A DNA stretch of 64,000 nt from Legionella waltersii (GCF_001468085.1 NZ_LNZB01000060.1:294900-358899); one strand, 5' to 3'; shown: positions 35,528 to 44,781, counted from the first letter of the stretch. Numbers and translations: made by a program. The notes: generated from the letters alone by a model not told the origin.

Positions 35528-36520
35528 ATGAATTACAAAATTGAACACATTTCAGCTGATGAAGCTGAGCTGTTGTGTCGTCAGATTACAACAGACTTAC
35601 CTGAATATTTTGGATTGCCAGAGTGTAATGAACATTATGCGCTAGGGGTTCGATCACGCATTAATTTTGCGGCCAGATCAAATGAGGCTTATGTGGGGCT
35701 ATTAAGCCTTGATTTTCCATACCCTGCAAACAGCAATATCTATTGGATGGGAGTTTTACGAGCATTTCATAGCCAAGGAATAGGATACCTATTAATCCAG
35801 GAAGCGGTAAAATATGCACAACAACAAAGTGCCTCTACCATGACGGTTGAAACTTTGGCTCCAGAAGAATCTGATGAAAATTATCTAAAAACCTATAACT
35901 TTTATGAACATATAGGTTTTAATCCCTTACTGAATTTAAAACCCGCAGGTTATGAATGGAATATGGTTTATATGGCTTTGAATCTAAATCAATTCAAAAG
36001 CAGATCACATAATCAAACCATCTCTATAAGGGCATTTGTTGCTGAGGATATTCCCCTTATCGTAAGTAATTTCGCCAAACACCACTGGCCCAAACCATCA
36101 TCTACTTTTGAAACCTACTTTGATGAACAAAAACTTATCGAACGTATCGTCTGGATCGCTTTTTATAAAAATGAATTTGCCGGTTACATCACATTGAAAT
36201 GGAATTCTTTATATCAATCATTTAAAACTCAAAGCATCCCTGAAATTATGGATCTAAACGTATTACCTCCTTTTCGTAACCATGGAATTGCTACAGCGTT
36301 ACTTGATATGGCAGAGCTTGAAGCGGTTAAGAAACAAAATAAAGTAGGTATTGGAGTTGGGCTTTATGATGGCTATGGCAGTGCGCAGAGATTGTATATT
36401 AAAAGAGGTTATATACCCGATGGGTTGGGTGTTACTTACAATTATAATCATGTTACCCCCGGTGCCAATGTTTGCCTTGATGACGATTTAGTACTTTGGT
36501 TTACTAAGGAGTTTTTGTGA
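35528..36520 (+). CDS. Two-domain GNAT acetyltransferase
   Basis: 330 residues with two GNAT domains. The first (about 1-155) carries FHSQGIGYLLIQEA, the second (about 165-325) carries FRNHGIATALLDMA, followed by LYIKRGYIPDGLG. Tandem GNATs occur in antibiotic acetyltransferases and mycothiol-type enzymes. One domain may be structural. Cargo array member. Confidence 0.83.
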   Translation: MNYKIEHISADEAELLCRQITTDLPEYFGLPECNEHYALGVRSRINFAARSNEAYVGLLSLDFPYPANSNIYWMGVLRAFHSQGIGYLLIQEAVKYAQQQSASTMTVETLAPEESDENYLKTYNFYEHIGFNPLLNLKPAGYEWNMVYMALNLNQFKSRSHNQTISIRAFVAEDIPLIVSNFAKHHWPKPSSTFETYFDEQKLIERIVWIAFYKNEFAGYITLKWNSLYQSFKTQSIPEIMDLNVLPPFRNHGIATALLDMAELEAVKKQNKVGIGVGLYDGYGSAQRLYIKRGYIPDGLGVTYNYNHVTPGANVCLDDDLVLWFTKEFL

Positions 36521-36535
36521 AACTAAAAGTGAATT

Positions 36536-37543
36536 ATGGCTACTGAACCTGCGCCAGGAAATGACAATGTGAATAAAGAAATCATCCAATGGGGTTGTAA
36601 ATATCTTTCCTCTCATGGGTATACGCTAAAAAGTAACCTGCCAGAACGTGTGCAAGAAACACCTTGGTCTTACGTGGTCCGTTTTGCAACATCTGATGGG
36701 TACATTTATTTGAAACATACTCCAGAGCTCCTTGCATTGGAGGCGACCATTATCCAAACTTTGCATGATCAATTCCATGCTTCTGTTCCAAAAGTTATCG
36801 CGCACAATACTGAATTAAACTGCTTTTTAATGAAAGATGCGGGCAAATCATTAAGAGGAATGCTAAAGAATAAATTCGATGAAGCATTGCTTTGCAAAGC
36901 TATTGACCAATTTACAACGCTTCAGATATCAGTTGCAGATCGTGTAGATGTTTTTCTTGATATTGGAGTTCCAGATTGGCGATTAGATAAACTTCCTGAT
37001 TTATACAATGAGCTAATTTCACAACAAGATTTATTGATAGCTGATGGGTTATCAGAAATAGAGATTAGTCAATTGGAGGCGTTGCATCCAAAAGTTTCAC
37101 ATTTATGTAAAAAATTATCTGACTATTCTATCAAACAAACCATTGTTCAACCTGATTTTAATGACAATAACACGCTCATAGACCATATATCGCAAGATAT
37201 CACCATCATTGATTTGGGTGAAACAGTGATTTCTCATCCATTTTTTTCACTGTTAAACTGTTTATTACAAATTAAAAAACATCATGCACTAACAGACAAA
37301 GATGATACCTATCTGAGGATCAAGGATTGTTGTCTTAAAAATTATTTGAATTTTGAATCTAAAAAGCACTTATTAGACGCTTTTTCAACGGCACGCATAT
37401 TATTTTTTATTTATGGGGCATTAAGCAGTAATCGATTGATGAGCGCATGTGATAAAGCAAAATTTACATCATCATTTCAAAGGCATGGAAAACCCAGTAA
37501 TCCATTGAAAGAATTTATAGCCGCATGTAATGCGAAGGATTAA
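36536..37543 (+). CDS. APH-fold kinase, histidine of Brenner motif replaced
   Basis: 335 residues. The catalytic loop reads QPDFNDNN at 205-212, keeping D207 and N212 but with Gln-Pro in place of His-Gly. The metal segment is DLGE at 226-229. The N-lobe has YIYLKHTP. It may be active with altered chemistry or may be degenerate. It follows the two-domain GNAT gene by 15 bases. Confidence 0.7.
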   Translation: MATEPAPGNDNVNKEIIQWGCKYLSSHGYTLKSNLPERVQETPWSYVVRFATSDGYIYLKHTPELLALEATIIQTLHDQFHASVPKVIAHNTELNCFLMKDAGKSLRGMLKNKFDEALLCKAIDQFTTLQISVADRVDVFLDIGVPDWRLDKLPDLYNELISQQDLLIADGLSEIEISQLEALHPKVSHLCKKLSDYSIKQTIVQPDFNDNNTLIDHISQDITIIDLGETVISHPFFSLLNCLLQIKKHHALTDKDDTYLRIKDCCLKNYLNFESKKHLLDAFSTARILFFIYGALSSNRLMSACDKAKFTSSFQRHGKPSNPLKEFIAACNAKD

Positions 37544-37554
37544 CTACGAATACA

Positions 37555-37602
37555 ATTGAAAATCTTAATTTCTTTTTGTTCACTGGTGGTCCTGCTGCCG
37601 AT
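37555..37602 (+). pseudogene. Fragment of a P-loop (AAA_28-type) gene
   Basis: No start codon. The plus-strand frame reads IENLNFFLFTGGPAADQTE, which lines up with NKPNFFLITGGPGAGKTS of the gene at 34199. The Walker A lysine is lost (GKT to DQT). It ends where the minus-strand AlaX-like gene begins its 3' end, so that module probably replaced the rest. Confidence 0.5.
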
Positions 37603-38246
37603 CAAACAGAATCATCAACAAGCCGAATCTCAACTCGCTCTTTTCCGCCACCAATGTTCACTCTTTTCAAAGTGATATACCCCACTTCTGCGGTGGATTT
37701 TACATGTGTGCCCCCGCAAGGCACTTTGGAAAAACCTTCAATTTCCCAATAACGCCTCTGATTCTCAACATTGGAAAAGCCGGTTTTAATTACCTCATTT
37801 CCTGCGATAATTTTGTTGTATTCAACCAATATGCTTTCTAAAACAAAAGAAATATTCTTTTCATAAATAAAATCAATTCTTGCTTTGGTTTCAGCAATAT
37901 GTGCACCAATTTTTTCAATACCAAGCTTTCGCGTTACAAGTTCAAGAACTAACTCAGCAGCAAAATGTAAGCGCATAAGCCTATATCTGCGAGGCCAGTC
38001 AATTTCCATACTCACTTTATCACCTGGGGAAAGTTTGTGACCCTCTGGAAGAATATAATAAATAAGATTACCCTCTATTTCTGAATTAATAACTGCCATG
38101 TCATTAATATAAGCTTTATCACTTTCTTGGCCTCCAGAGAATGAAAATGCTATTGTTTCTTCCAATAAAATGCGATCACCACTCACCATAGAAACGGTAG
38201 TTGTTAAACTGTGTTGATAAGGATCATCCCAAAATACTTTTTTCAT
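37602..38246 (-). CDS. AlaX-like tRNA-editing protein
   Basis: 214 residues. It aligns with the editing domain of alanyl/threonyl-tRNA synthetases: FSFSGGQESDKAYI near 34, a HxxxH position that reads H94-FAA-E98, and C177-GGT-H181. The second histidine of the first motif is Glu, so metal binding may differ. AlaX proteins deacylate mischarged tRNA in trans. Third gene of a minus-strand operon with DUF2000 and YbaK-like genes. Confidence 0.8.
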   Translation of the reverse strand: MKKVFWDDPYQHSLTTTVSMVSGDRILLEETIAFSFSGGQESDKAYINDMAVINSEIEGNLIYYILPEGHKLSPGDKVSMEIDWPRRYRLMRLHFAAELVLELVTRKLGIEKIGAHIAETKARIDFIYEKNISFVLESILVEYNKIIAGNEVIKTGFSNVENQRRYWEIEGFSKVPCGGTHVKSTAEVGYITLKRVNIGGGKERVEIRLVDDSV

Positions 38247-38266
38247 TTTAATTGCCTTAGATCAAA

Positions 38267-38755
38267 TTACTGGATTGAAATAATTGAACCTTTAGTTAAT
38301 CTCTTAAGATCTCCTGAATGCAAACTAAAAACTGCATTAGGGGTTCCTGCAGCAGCCCATAATGTCTCATGCTTAAATAGATCTTCATCAATAAAAATAG
38401 TAGTAATTGTAATTTTATGCCCAATGGGGGGCACCCCGCCAATTGCAAATCCTGTAATTTCCCGGGTAAAGTCCGCATTTGCCTTAACTATTTTTTCTCC
38501 CACCAAACGTTCAATTGTTTTTTCATTCACACGATTTATGCCACTAGCTAGAATTAAAATGGGTTGATTCGTCTTTTCTGAACGAAACAGTAATGACTTA
38601 ACAATTTGAGCCACATCACATCCTATTGTTGTAGCAGCATCGTTTGCAGTGCGTGTGCTGGAAGAAAGTTCAATCACTTTAAAAGTTAACCCCTTTTGGG
38701 ACAGTACATCTTGAATAGCCTTAGCACTTTTTCTCAGATTTTCATATTCACTCAT
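38267..38755 (-). CDS. YbaK/ProX-like aminoacyl-tRNA deacylase
   Basis: 162 residues. Family blocks STRTANDAATTIGCDVAQIV, SLLFRSEKTNQPILILASG and FAIGGVPPIGHK are present; the GGVPPxGH loop shapes the deacylation pocket. Members clear mischarged tRNA-Pro or similar species. The gene is 20 bases upstream of the AlaX-like gene. Confidence 0.85.
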   Translation of the reverse strand: MSEYENLRKSAKAIQDVLSQKGLTFKVIELSSSTRTANDAATTIGCDVAQIVKSLLFRSEKTNQPILILASGINRVNEKTIERLVGEKIVKANADFTREITGFAIGGVPPIGHKITITTIFIDEDLFKHETLWAAAGTPNAVFSLHSGDLKRLTKGSIISIQ

Positions 38756-38773
38756 TTCATTCCCCCAGATAAA

Positions 38774-39208
38774 TTATCGCCACAGAGAAAATTTTCTAGT
38801 TAATTCCGTTACCTTCTCCCAGTCACCGTACAAAACAATACCATAATAAATAAGATCCTCATCTCTCACTTGTACTGTTCTGGCTAACTGTTCTTTGTAA
38901 GAGCCAATGGTCATTGTGTCAGTGAAATCATTAAAGGTTATATGATTTGCTATGGCTTCATTGCGTAATTTTCTAATTTTGTTCGAATTTTCTGACAAAA
39001 TAATAAACGGTAATTCTGAAATAAATGGATGTGAACCACCATCAGCATCTCTATAATCCGTTAGGCGCAATTCTTCTTTGCCTATCACAGAACCTAAGCC
39101 TATACACATATGAGCTAAGGCATTCATTACTTTACCAGGTTCAATATTTTTATTAAGAACAGCCACTAATTTATTTTTAAATTGCTCGTCAGCCATGCAA
39201 CACCTCAA
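38774..39208 (-). CDS. DUF2000 family protein
   Basis: 144 residues. KLVAVLNKNIEPGKVMNALA near the N-terminus and ADGGSHPFISELPFIIL near 50 mark the DUF2000 (PTH2-like fold) family. Peptidyl-tRNA hydrolase-like folds fit the tRNA-editing company of the operon, but activity is unproven. First gene of the minus-strand trio, divergent from the XRE-cupin gene. Confidence 0.8.
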   Translation of the reverse strand: MRCCMADEQFKNKLVAVLNKNIEPGKVMNALAHMCIGLGSVIGKEELRLTDYRDADGGSHPFISELPFIILSENSNKIRKLRNEAIANHITFNDFTDTMTIGSYKEQLARTVQVRDEDLIYYGIVLYGDWEKVTELTRKFSLWR

Positions 39209-39226
39209 AAATTTGCTTCACAATCT

Positions 39227-39277
39227 GTGCGTTATAACGCATAATAGCCCATAATAACATCGTGCGCCATAACGCAC
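39227..39277. promoter_or_regulatory. Paired palindromic operators between DUF2000 and XRE-cupin genes
   Basis: Two related palindromes, GTGCGTTATAACGCAT (39227-39242) and GTGCGCCATAACGCAC (39262-39277), lie 35 bases apart in the 94-base divergent gap. They are likely binding sites for the adjacent XRE-cupin regulator and would control both directions. Confidence 0.6.
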
Positions 39278-39302
39278 AAGCTTTTTTGAATAAAGGTGAA
39301 TT

Positions 39303-39869
39303 GTGAACGATATATACAGTCATATCTCATTGACTTTAAAAACATTACGTCGAGATCGTGGGTGGAGTTTAGATAAGGCAGCAGAAAAAACTGGCGTTAG
39401 TAAAGCCATGTTAGGGCAAATTGAACGACAAGAGTCAAGCCCCACTATTGCAACCTTATGGAAAATTGCCAGTGGATTTCAAACCTCTTTTTCTTCTTTT
39501 ATTGCAGATATTAGCACTAATTTTAATGAACCCATTTATCGGGCTGGACATGTGCAACAGATACATCCTACTGATGAAAAAATTCGGGTGATGCCATTGT
39601 TTCCTTTTGATAATGAGCTTAACTTTGAACTATTTGTTATTGAATTATTGCCAAGCTGCGAACATTTATCTCCACCACATGAACATGGTGTTATTGAGCA
39701 TGTTGTTGTGGTTGATGGTACAATTGAAGTTTTAGTTGATGGTGTCTGGAAATCATTATCTAAAGGAGAAGGACTTCGATTTAATGCGAATCAAGTTCAT
39801 GGTTATCGTAATATCACATCAAAAACCTCAATCTTTCATGACATAATCCACTACCCTCCAAAATTGTGA
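39303..39869 (+). CDS. XRE-family regulator with C-terminal cupin domain
   Basis: 188 residues from a GTG at 39303 with AAAGGTG upstream. HTH_3 domain (about 8-65) contains WSLDKAAEKTGVSKAMLGQI, and the cupin domain (about 105-185) contains LSPPHEHGVIEHVVVVDGTI. Such regulators often sense a small ligand through the cupin. Divergence from the DUF2000-YbaK-AlaX operon with paired palindromes suggests it controls that operon. Confidence 0.85.
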   Translation: MNDIYSHISLTLKTLRRDRGWSLDKAAEKTGVSKAMLGQIERQESSPTIATLWKIASGFQTSFSSFIADISTNFNEPIYRAGHVQQIHPTDEKIRVMPLFPFDNELNFELFVIELLPSCEHLSPPHEHGVIEHVVVVDGTIEVLVDGVWKSLSKGEGLRFNANQVHGYRNITSKTSIFHDIIHYPPKL

Positions 39870-39876
39870 ATTAACC

Positions 39877-40857
39877 ATGACATTTAAAGCAAACTGGGAA
39901 AAAGTAGACGAGCAAATTCAGCTGCCAGTTCAGACCATTGAGTCTATGGTAAAGATGGCCTTTCCTAATAAGAAGATGTCTTCCTATAAGATAATTTCTG
40001 GTGGCTGTGCCAATCTAAACATCCAAATCAACTTGGAGGCAGATAACACACCCTATATTTTGCGCGTTTATTTGCGGGATAAAGAGGCTGCATACCGTGA
40101 AAAAAATTTGAGCTTACTTTTAAAACGAACTGTTCCAATACCACAAGTTTACTTTATTGGAGATTATGAACATTATCGCTTTGCAATCACTGAATACATC
40201 CACGGAATTACCCTCCGCGATCTGTTACTGGGTAATCAATCCTACGACCTGAATTCGATTATGTTTTCTGTAGGGAAGATGCTATCTATCATTCAAACTA
40301 ACCGCTTTGACTCTGCTGGTTTTTTCAATAAAGAATTAATGGTAGCTGAAATAACAACCAAAGATGACTTGCTGCAATTTGATCAAGAGTGTTTAAAACA
40401 TACATTAGTGATTCAAGCCTTAGGCAACGAAGTCCTTACAAAGTTAAAGCTACATATAGATCACTTTAAATCATATATTCCAGATGATCATGAAAATCAC
40501 TTAGTTCATGGAGACTTTGATCCCGCTAATATTCTGGTTGATATAAAAAATGGGCAATGGGAAATTACAGGGATTTTAGATTGGGAATTTTCTTTTTCTG
40601 GCTCTCCCCTTTGGGATGTGGCCAACATGCTCCGTTATGCACATCAAATGCCTGTTCAATTTGAGGAATCATTTTTAAAAGGGTTAAAGGAAGGTTATAC
40701 TCTTCCACCAGACTTTCACATTAGTATTCACTTACTTAATCTGTCATCCCTACTTGATTGTCTCGCGCGATGCCCTTATGGTCCACATTCAAATCGGTGT
40801 AGTGATATTCATGCACTTATTAATTTTTTCATCAAGCAACTGGATAATGCGTTATGA
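39877..40857 (+). CDS. APH-fold phosphotransferase
   Basis: 326 residues. Intact motifs: H211-G-D213 with N218 in HGDFDPANIL and D235 in GILDWEFS. N-lobe: YILRVYLRDKEAAYREKNL. Typical of aminoglycoside/macrolide-type kinases. It follows the XRE-cupin gene by seven bases and overlaps the GrpB-GNAT gene by four. Confidence 0.83.
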   Translation: MTFKANWEKVDEQIQLPVQTIESMVKMAFPNKKMSSYKIISGGCANLNIQINLEADNTPYILRVYLRDKEAAYREKNLSLLLKRTVPIPQVYFIGDYEHYRFAITEYIHGITLRDLLLGNQSYDLNSIMFSVGKMLSIIQTNRFDSAGFFNKELMVAEITTKDDLLQFDQECLKHTLVIQALGNEVLTKLKLHIDHFKSYIPDDHENHLVHGDFDPANILVDIKNGQWEITGILDWEFSFSGSPLWDVANMLRYAHQMPVQFEESFLKGLKEGYTLPPDFHISIHLLNLSSLLDCLARCPYGPHSNRCSDIHALINFFIKQLDNAL

Positions 40858-41819
40858 GTACTCAAAGAATAATTGAAGTTGTTCCCTATAATCCAGAGTG
40901 GCCCAATTTATATAGAATGGAAGCAAGTCTTATCAAAGAAGCTCTTGGAGAAAATTGCATTGGCATTCATCACATTGGCTCTACTTCTGTGCCAGGCCTA
41001 GCAGCGAAACCGGTGATTGATATGATCCCAGTAGTTCGTGACATCACGAAAGTCGACAACTCTAACAATGCTATGCAGCTATTGGGTTATGAAGCAAAGG
41101 GTGAGTATGGAATTGCATTTAGGCGTTACTTTCAGAAAGGGGCTGAATATAGAACCCATCATGCTCATGTATTTGAAGAAGGCAGTCCTGAAATTGAAAG
41201 GCACTTAAAATTTCGTGATTGGATGAGATCCCATCCCACTGACCTGGATGCTTATGCGGCACTGAAGCAAGAGTTAGCTAAAAATCATCCCAATGACATC
41301 ATGGCTTATTGTCTAGGCAAAGAGGCATTTATTGCAGACATTGATAATAAAGCTGGGTGTTTTGGACTTCGCATAGTGAAATCATTAACTCCCCGTGAAT
41401 GGGAAGCAGTGCGTCATTTTCGTCAACACTATTTTTTTGATAAAGTACCTGTATCAGATCCATATACCTGGACCTTTGATCACGAAGCTCATGTCCACTT
41501 TATTCTTTATAAAGGAACCCAGATTAAGGGTTATGCTCATATTCAATTTTGGCCAGAGCAAAGAGCCGCGCTTCGTATCATGGTTATTGAAGAACATTCG
41601 AGAAATCAGGGAATAGGCGGAGCATTTCTAAAACTTTGTGAACGTTGGTTATATCAACAAGGCATTGTTGTATTGCAAATGGAGTCTTCACCCGAAGCGA
41701 AAAAATTTTATGTGCGCCAAGGATATATTGAAATGCCATTTAACGACCCTGAAAATGGCTTAAGCTTCCCGCAAGATATCCCCATGGGTAAAATGCTTGT
41801 TAAAAATAATATTACATAG
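40854..41819 (+). CDS. GrpB (UPF0157) - GNAT fusion protein
   Basis: 321 residues. Residues about 3-165 are a GrpB nucleotidyltransferase-fold domain (VPYNPEWPNLYRMEASLIKE, HHIGSTSVPGLAAKPVIDMI). Residues about 172-315 are a GNAT domain (EEHSRNQGIGGAFLKLCERW, KKFYVRQGYIEMP). GrpB is usually single or fused to CoaE; the GNAT fusion is unusual. The frame is continuous across the junction. Could add two different groups to one substrate. Confidence 0.85.
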   Translation: MSTQRIIEVVPYNPEWPNLYRMEASLIKEALGENCIGIHHIGSTSVPGLAAKPVIDMIPVVRDITKVDNSNNAMQLLGYEAKGEYGIAFRRYFQKGAEYRTHHAHVFEEGSPEIERHLKFRDWMRSHPTDLDAYAALKQELAKNHPNDIMAYCLGKEAFIADIDNKAGCFGLRIVKSLTPREWEAVRHFRQHYFFDKVPVSDPYTWTFDHEAHVHFILYKGTQIKGYAHIQFWPEQRAALRIMVIEEHSRNQGIGGAFLKLCERWLYQQGIVVLQMESSPEAKKFYVRQGYIEMPFNDPENGLSFPQDIPMGKMLVKNNIT

Positions 41820-41831
41820 AGACAGAAAATC

Positions 41832-42746
41832 ATGGCAAAAATGCATGAAAATGAGCTTGAAATAGACGAAGGTCTTGTACATAAACTTCTTAAAAATCAG
41901 TGCTCTCATTGGGCTAATCTGCCCATAAATCCTATATTATCAAGTGGAACAGACAATGCGTTATTTCGTTTAGGTAGTGAGTATGTTGTTCGTCTTCCTC
42001 GAATCGAATGGGCTCCAGGAAGTATCAATAAAAGTATTAATAAAGAATATGAGTGGATTCCGAAAATTGCTCGACTTTTGAAAATATCGGTCTCTGAACC
42101 TTTGTTCAAAGGTAATCCTGAAGAGTTCTATCCTTGGTTTTGGACAGTGACCAAATGGAATGAAGGGCATAACCCAAATTTTGAAGAAGATAAGGAATAT
42201 GAACTTCTTGCTAAAGACTTAGCTTTGTTTTTAAACGATCTACACAAAATAAAACTATCAGACGGCCCTACTTCCCGCCGCGGTATTTCCCTAAAAACAA
42301 AAGAACTCGATGAAGAGACACGGAAAGCTATAGGTGAACTTGAAGGAGAAATTGATCTTCAATCCATAGCTTCTTTATGGAATCAGCTATCAAATGTCCC
42401 CTATTGGAACAAGGAACCTGTATGGGTTCATGGAGACTTTTTACCCGGAAATATTTTAGTTCAAGGCAATCGGCTAAATGCGGTGATTGATTTCTCCGAT
42501 TTAGGTATAGGTGATCCTGCTTGTGATCTGGTTATCGCTTGGAGTTTACTTAACTCACATTCAAGAAGAATCTTTAGGGAAAATCTACAACATATTGATG
42601 ATGATACATGGGAAAGAGGTAAGGGCTGGGCTCTATCAATAGCACTTATTATGTTGCCGTATTATAAGAATTCAAATCCTGTTTTAGCAACGCTCGCAAG
42701 ACGAATGCTGGAAAATGTGAAAGAGAAAAAAACTTATGACTATTAA
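41832..42746 (+). CDS. APH-fold phosphotransferase
   Basis: 304 residues. H200-G-D202 with N207 in HGDFLPGNIL and D220 in AVIDFSDLGIGDPA are intact. The N-terminal SGTDNALFRLGSEYVVRLPR resembles a clade often annotated as aminoglycoside phosphotransferases in soil bacteria. Overlaps the next gene by 11 bases. Confidence 0.83.
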   Translation: MAKMHENELEIDEGLVHKLLKNQCSHWANLPINPILSSGTDNALFRLGSEYVVRLPRIEWAPGSINKSINKEYEWIPKIARLLKISVSEPLFKGNPEEFYPWFWTVTKWNEGHNPNFEEDKEYELLAKDLALFLNDLHKIKLSDGPTSRRGISLKTKELDEETRKAIGELEGEIDLQSIASLWNQLSNVPYWNKEPVWVHGDFLPGNILVQGNRLNAVIDFSDLGIGDPACDLVIAWSLLNSHSRRIFRENLQHIDDDTWERGKGWALSIALIMLPYYKNSNPVLATLARRMLENVKEKKTYDY

Positions 42747-43767
42747 AGACATTGAATTCCAACTCAAAATAATTAAAGCAACTATAGATGATTATCCAAC
42801 CGTTCAAAATATGGCGCGATTTTATGTTTATGATATGTCCAGAAGTTGCGGTTTCATCAGCGATGATTGGGCCTGTCCATCTGATGGGCTTTATGAAAGT
42901 TATGACTTTAAAGTGTATTTTGATAATCCCCAAAGGCAAGCATTTCTAATCAAAGTCCATGATGAATTAGCAGGCTTTGCTCTGCTGAATAAAGAAGGTA
43001 CACAACCCAACCTTGATTGGAATATGGGAGAATTTTTTATCCTCGCTAAATATCAAGGGAGTGGAATAGGGAGCCGTGCAGCCCATGAGGTTTGGAAAAC
43101 ACATCCTGGCCTTTGGGAAGTATCTGTCATTCCTGAGAATAAGCCCGCTTTAGCATTTTGGCGTAAAACCATCTCGACTTTTACAGTAGGTAACTATACT
43201 GAAGAACACAAAGCAATTACATATGATTCACATCAACCAGAACGTTATATTTTAAGCTTTGATACGCACAGCAATTCATCAATTAATAACACTGATGATA
43301 ACAACAGCTTAAAAATCACCTTTGTTGATAGCTTAAGTGATGAGCTTGACAAGCGCATGACAGAAGGTTTCATTGCCTATGAAAAAAATCATGGCATTGA
43401 TGTAAATTACAAACGATTTTCAGTAGTGCTATCCAAGGAGAACAATTGTGTTTGTGGCGTGATCAATGCCTTCACTGCCTTTGCCGAAATCTATGTTGAT
43501 GATATTTGGGTAGATAGTGCCTATCGTGGCAGAGGGTTTGGAAAAAAATTATTACAGGCTCTTGAAGATCATTTTAAAGGACAAGGATTTAATAACATCA
43601 ATCTTGTGACCAGTGCTTTTCAAGCACCAGAGTTTTATAAAAAATGCGGGTTCACAGCCGAATTTACCCGAATAAATAAAATTAATCCCCAGCTTTCAAA
43701 AACATTCTTTGTGAAATTTTTTGAAGAAGAAAACCAAACTCAAGGTTTACTTAAGTATTCAGAGTAA
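42736..43767 (+). CDS. Two-domain GNAT acetyltransferase
   Basis: 343 residues. The first domain (about 8-160) has KYQGSGIGSRAAHEVW and resembles predicted acetyltransferases acting on large substrates; the second (about 190-335) has DSAYRGRGFGKKLLQALE then APEFYKKCGFTAEF. The linker is Asn/Ser-rich. The domains are different GNAT branches, so this is a fusion and not a simple duplication. Confidence 0.83.
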   Translation: MTIKDIEFQLKIIKATIDDYPTVQNMARFYVYDMSRSCGFISDDWACPSDGLYESYDFKVYFDNPQRQAFLIKVHDELAGFALLNKEGTQPNLDWNMGEFFILAKYQGSGIGSRAAHEVWKTHPGLWEVSVIPENKPALAFWRKTISTFTVGNYTEEHKAITYDSHQPERYILSFDTHSNSSINNTDDNNSLKITFVDSLSDELDKRMTEGFIAYEKNHGIDVNYKRFSVVLSKENNCVCGVINAFTAFAEIYVDDIWVDSAYRGRGFGKKLLQALEDHFKGQGFNNINLVTSAFQAPEFYKKCGFTAEFTRINKINPQLSKTFFVKFFEEENQTQGLLKYSE

Positions 43768-43772
43768 TAATT

Positions 43773-44327
43773 ATGAATAGCAACAATGATGATTTTAAAA
43801 TTGAAACCCAAAGATTAGTACTTCGTCCATTTAACTTTGAAGATTTAGATGCTTTTTCTTTAATATGCTCAGATCCGAAGGTAATGCGCTTTATTGGAGA
43901 TGGACAACCTCTTGATAAAGAGACCGTTAGAGAGCGAATGGAATCCTGGATAACTTCATATGAAGAGCAAGGATTCGGATTGTTAGCTCTCACCTTAAAA
44001 GAAAACGGCAAATTTTTAGGATTTTGTGGCTTAATGCCACAAGTTGTTGATGGCGAGTCCTATATTGAACTTGGCTATAGACTGGATAGTGCTTTTTGGG
44101 GGCAAGGAATTGCAAGTGAGGCAGCCAAAGCCGTAAGAGACTTCGCATTCAAACAATTAGGACTAACCCATCTTATTTCTATCATCCAAGTGGATAATTT
44201 AGCTTCAAAAAAAGTAGCACAAAATATTGGAATGGATCATTTGAAACGCACTCATTTTAAGGATGTTTTAGTCGATGTTTATTTTATGAAACCTAATATT
44301 TTTTTGGATAAAAATGATAACAATTGA
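43773..44327 (+). CDS. GNAT acetyltransferase (RimJ/RimL type)
   Basis: 184 residues. IETQRLVLRPFNFEDLDAFS start, LGYRLDSAFWGQGIASEAAK acetyl-CoA site, LTHLISIIQVDNLASKKVAQ. Typical RimL-like protein. Overlaps the following gene by 14 bases. Confidence 0.86.
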   Translation: MNSNNDDFKIETQRLVLRPFNFEDLDAFSLICSDPKVMRFIGDGQPLDKETVRERMESWITSYEEQGFGLLALTLKENGKFLGFCGLMPQVVDGESYIELGYRLDSAFWGQGIASEAAKAVRDFAFKQLGLTHLISIIQVDNLASKKVAQNIGMDHLKRTHFKDVLVDVYFMKPNIFLDKNDNN

Positions 44328-44781
44328 TCTCCTTAAAAATCACCAAGATTCAATTCCCAAACTTGCCACAATTTGGCACGAAGTTCTTGGGAAAATATGG
44401 GTGCCTGATGTTCCTATAGAACGAGTCATTCAAAAATATGAATCCCATTTAAATGACACTAAATTACCTATAACTTTTGTGGCAACAGATAGTGAGCAGC
44501 CAGTTGGCATGTGTAGTTTAAGAGAAAATGATGGAATACGACCAGACCTAACACCTTGGCTAGGATCACTTGTTGTATCCCCTGCCTACCAAAAGCAAGG
44601 GATAGCCCCATTGCTTATTGAGGCGACCCAACAAAAGGCAAAGGATTTGGGTTTTAAAAAAATTTATTTATTCGCATTTGATCCCACCATCCCTGATTTT
44701 TATTCTCGTCTTGGATGGAGCGTAATAGGAATTGATGAATTCAAAGGACACACTGTAACCGTAATGGAATTTCACTTATGA
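44314..44781 (+). CDS. GNAT family N-acetyltransferase
   Basis: 155 residues. LGSLVVSPAYQKQGIAPLLI is the acetyl-CoA block and PDFYSRLGWSVIG closes the fold. The N-terminus (LATIWHEVLGKIWVPDVP) matches a small GNAT clade. The stop overlaps the next start as ATGA. Confidence 0.84.
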   Translation: MITIDLLKNHQDSIPKLATIWHEVLGKIWVPDVPIERVIQKYESHLNDTKLPITFVATDSEQPVGMCSLRENDGIRPDLTPWLGSLVVSPAYQKQGIAPLLIEATQQKAKDLGFKKIYLFAFDPTIPDFYSRLGWSVIGIDEFKGHTVTVMEFHL

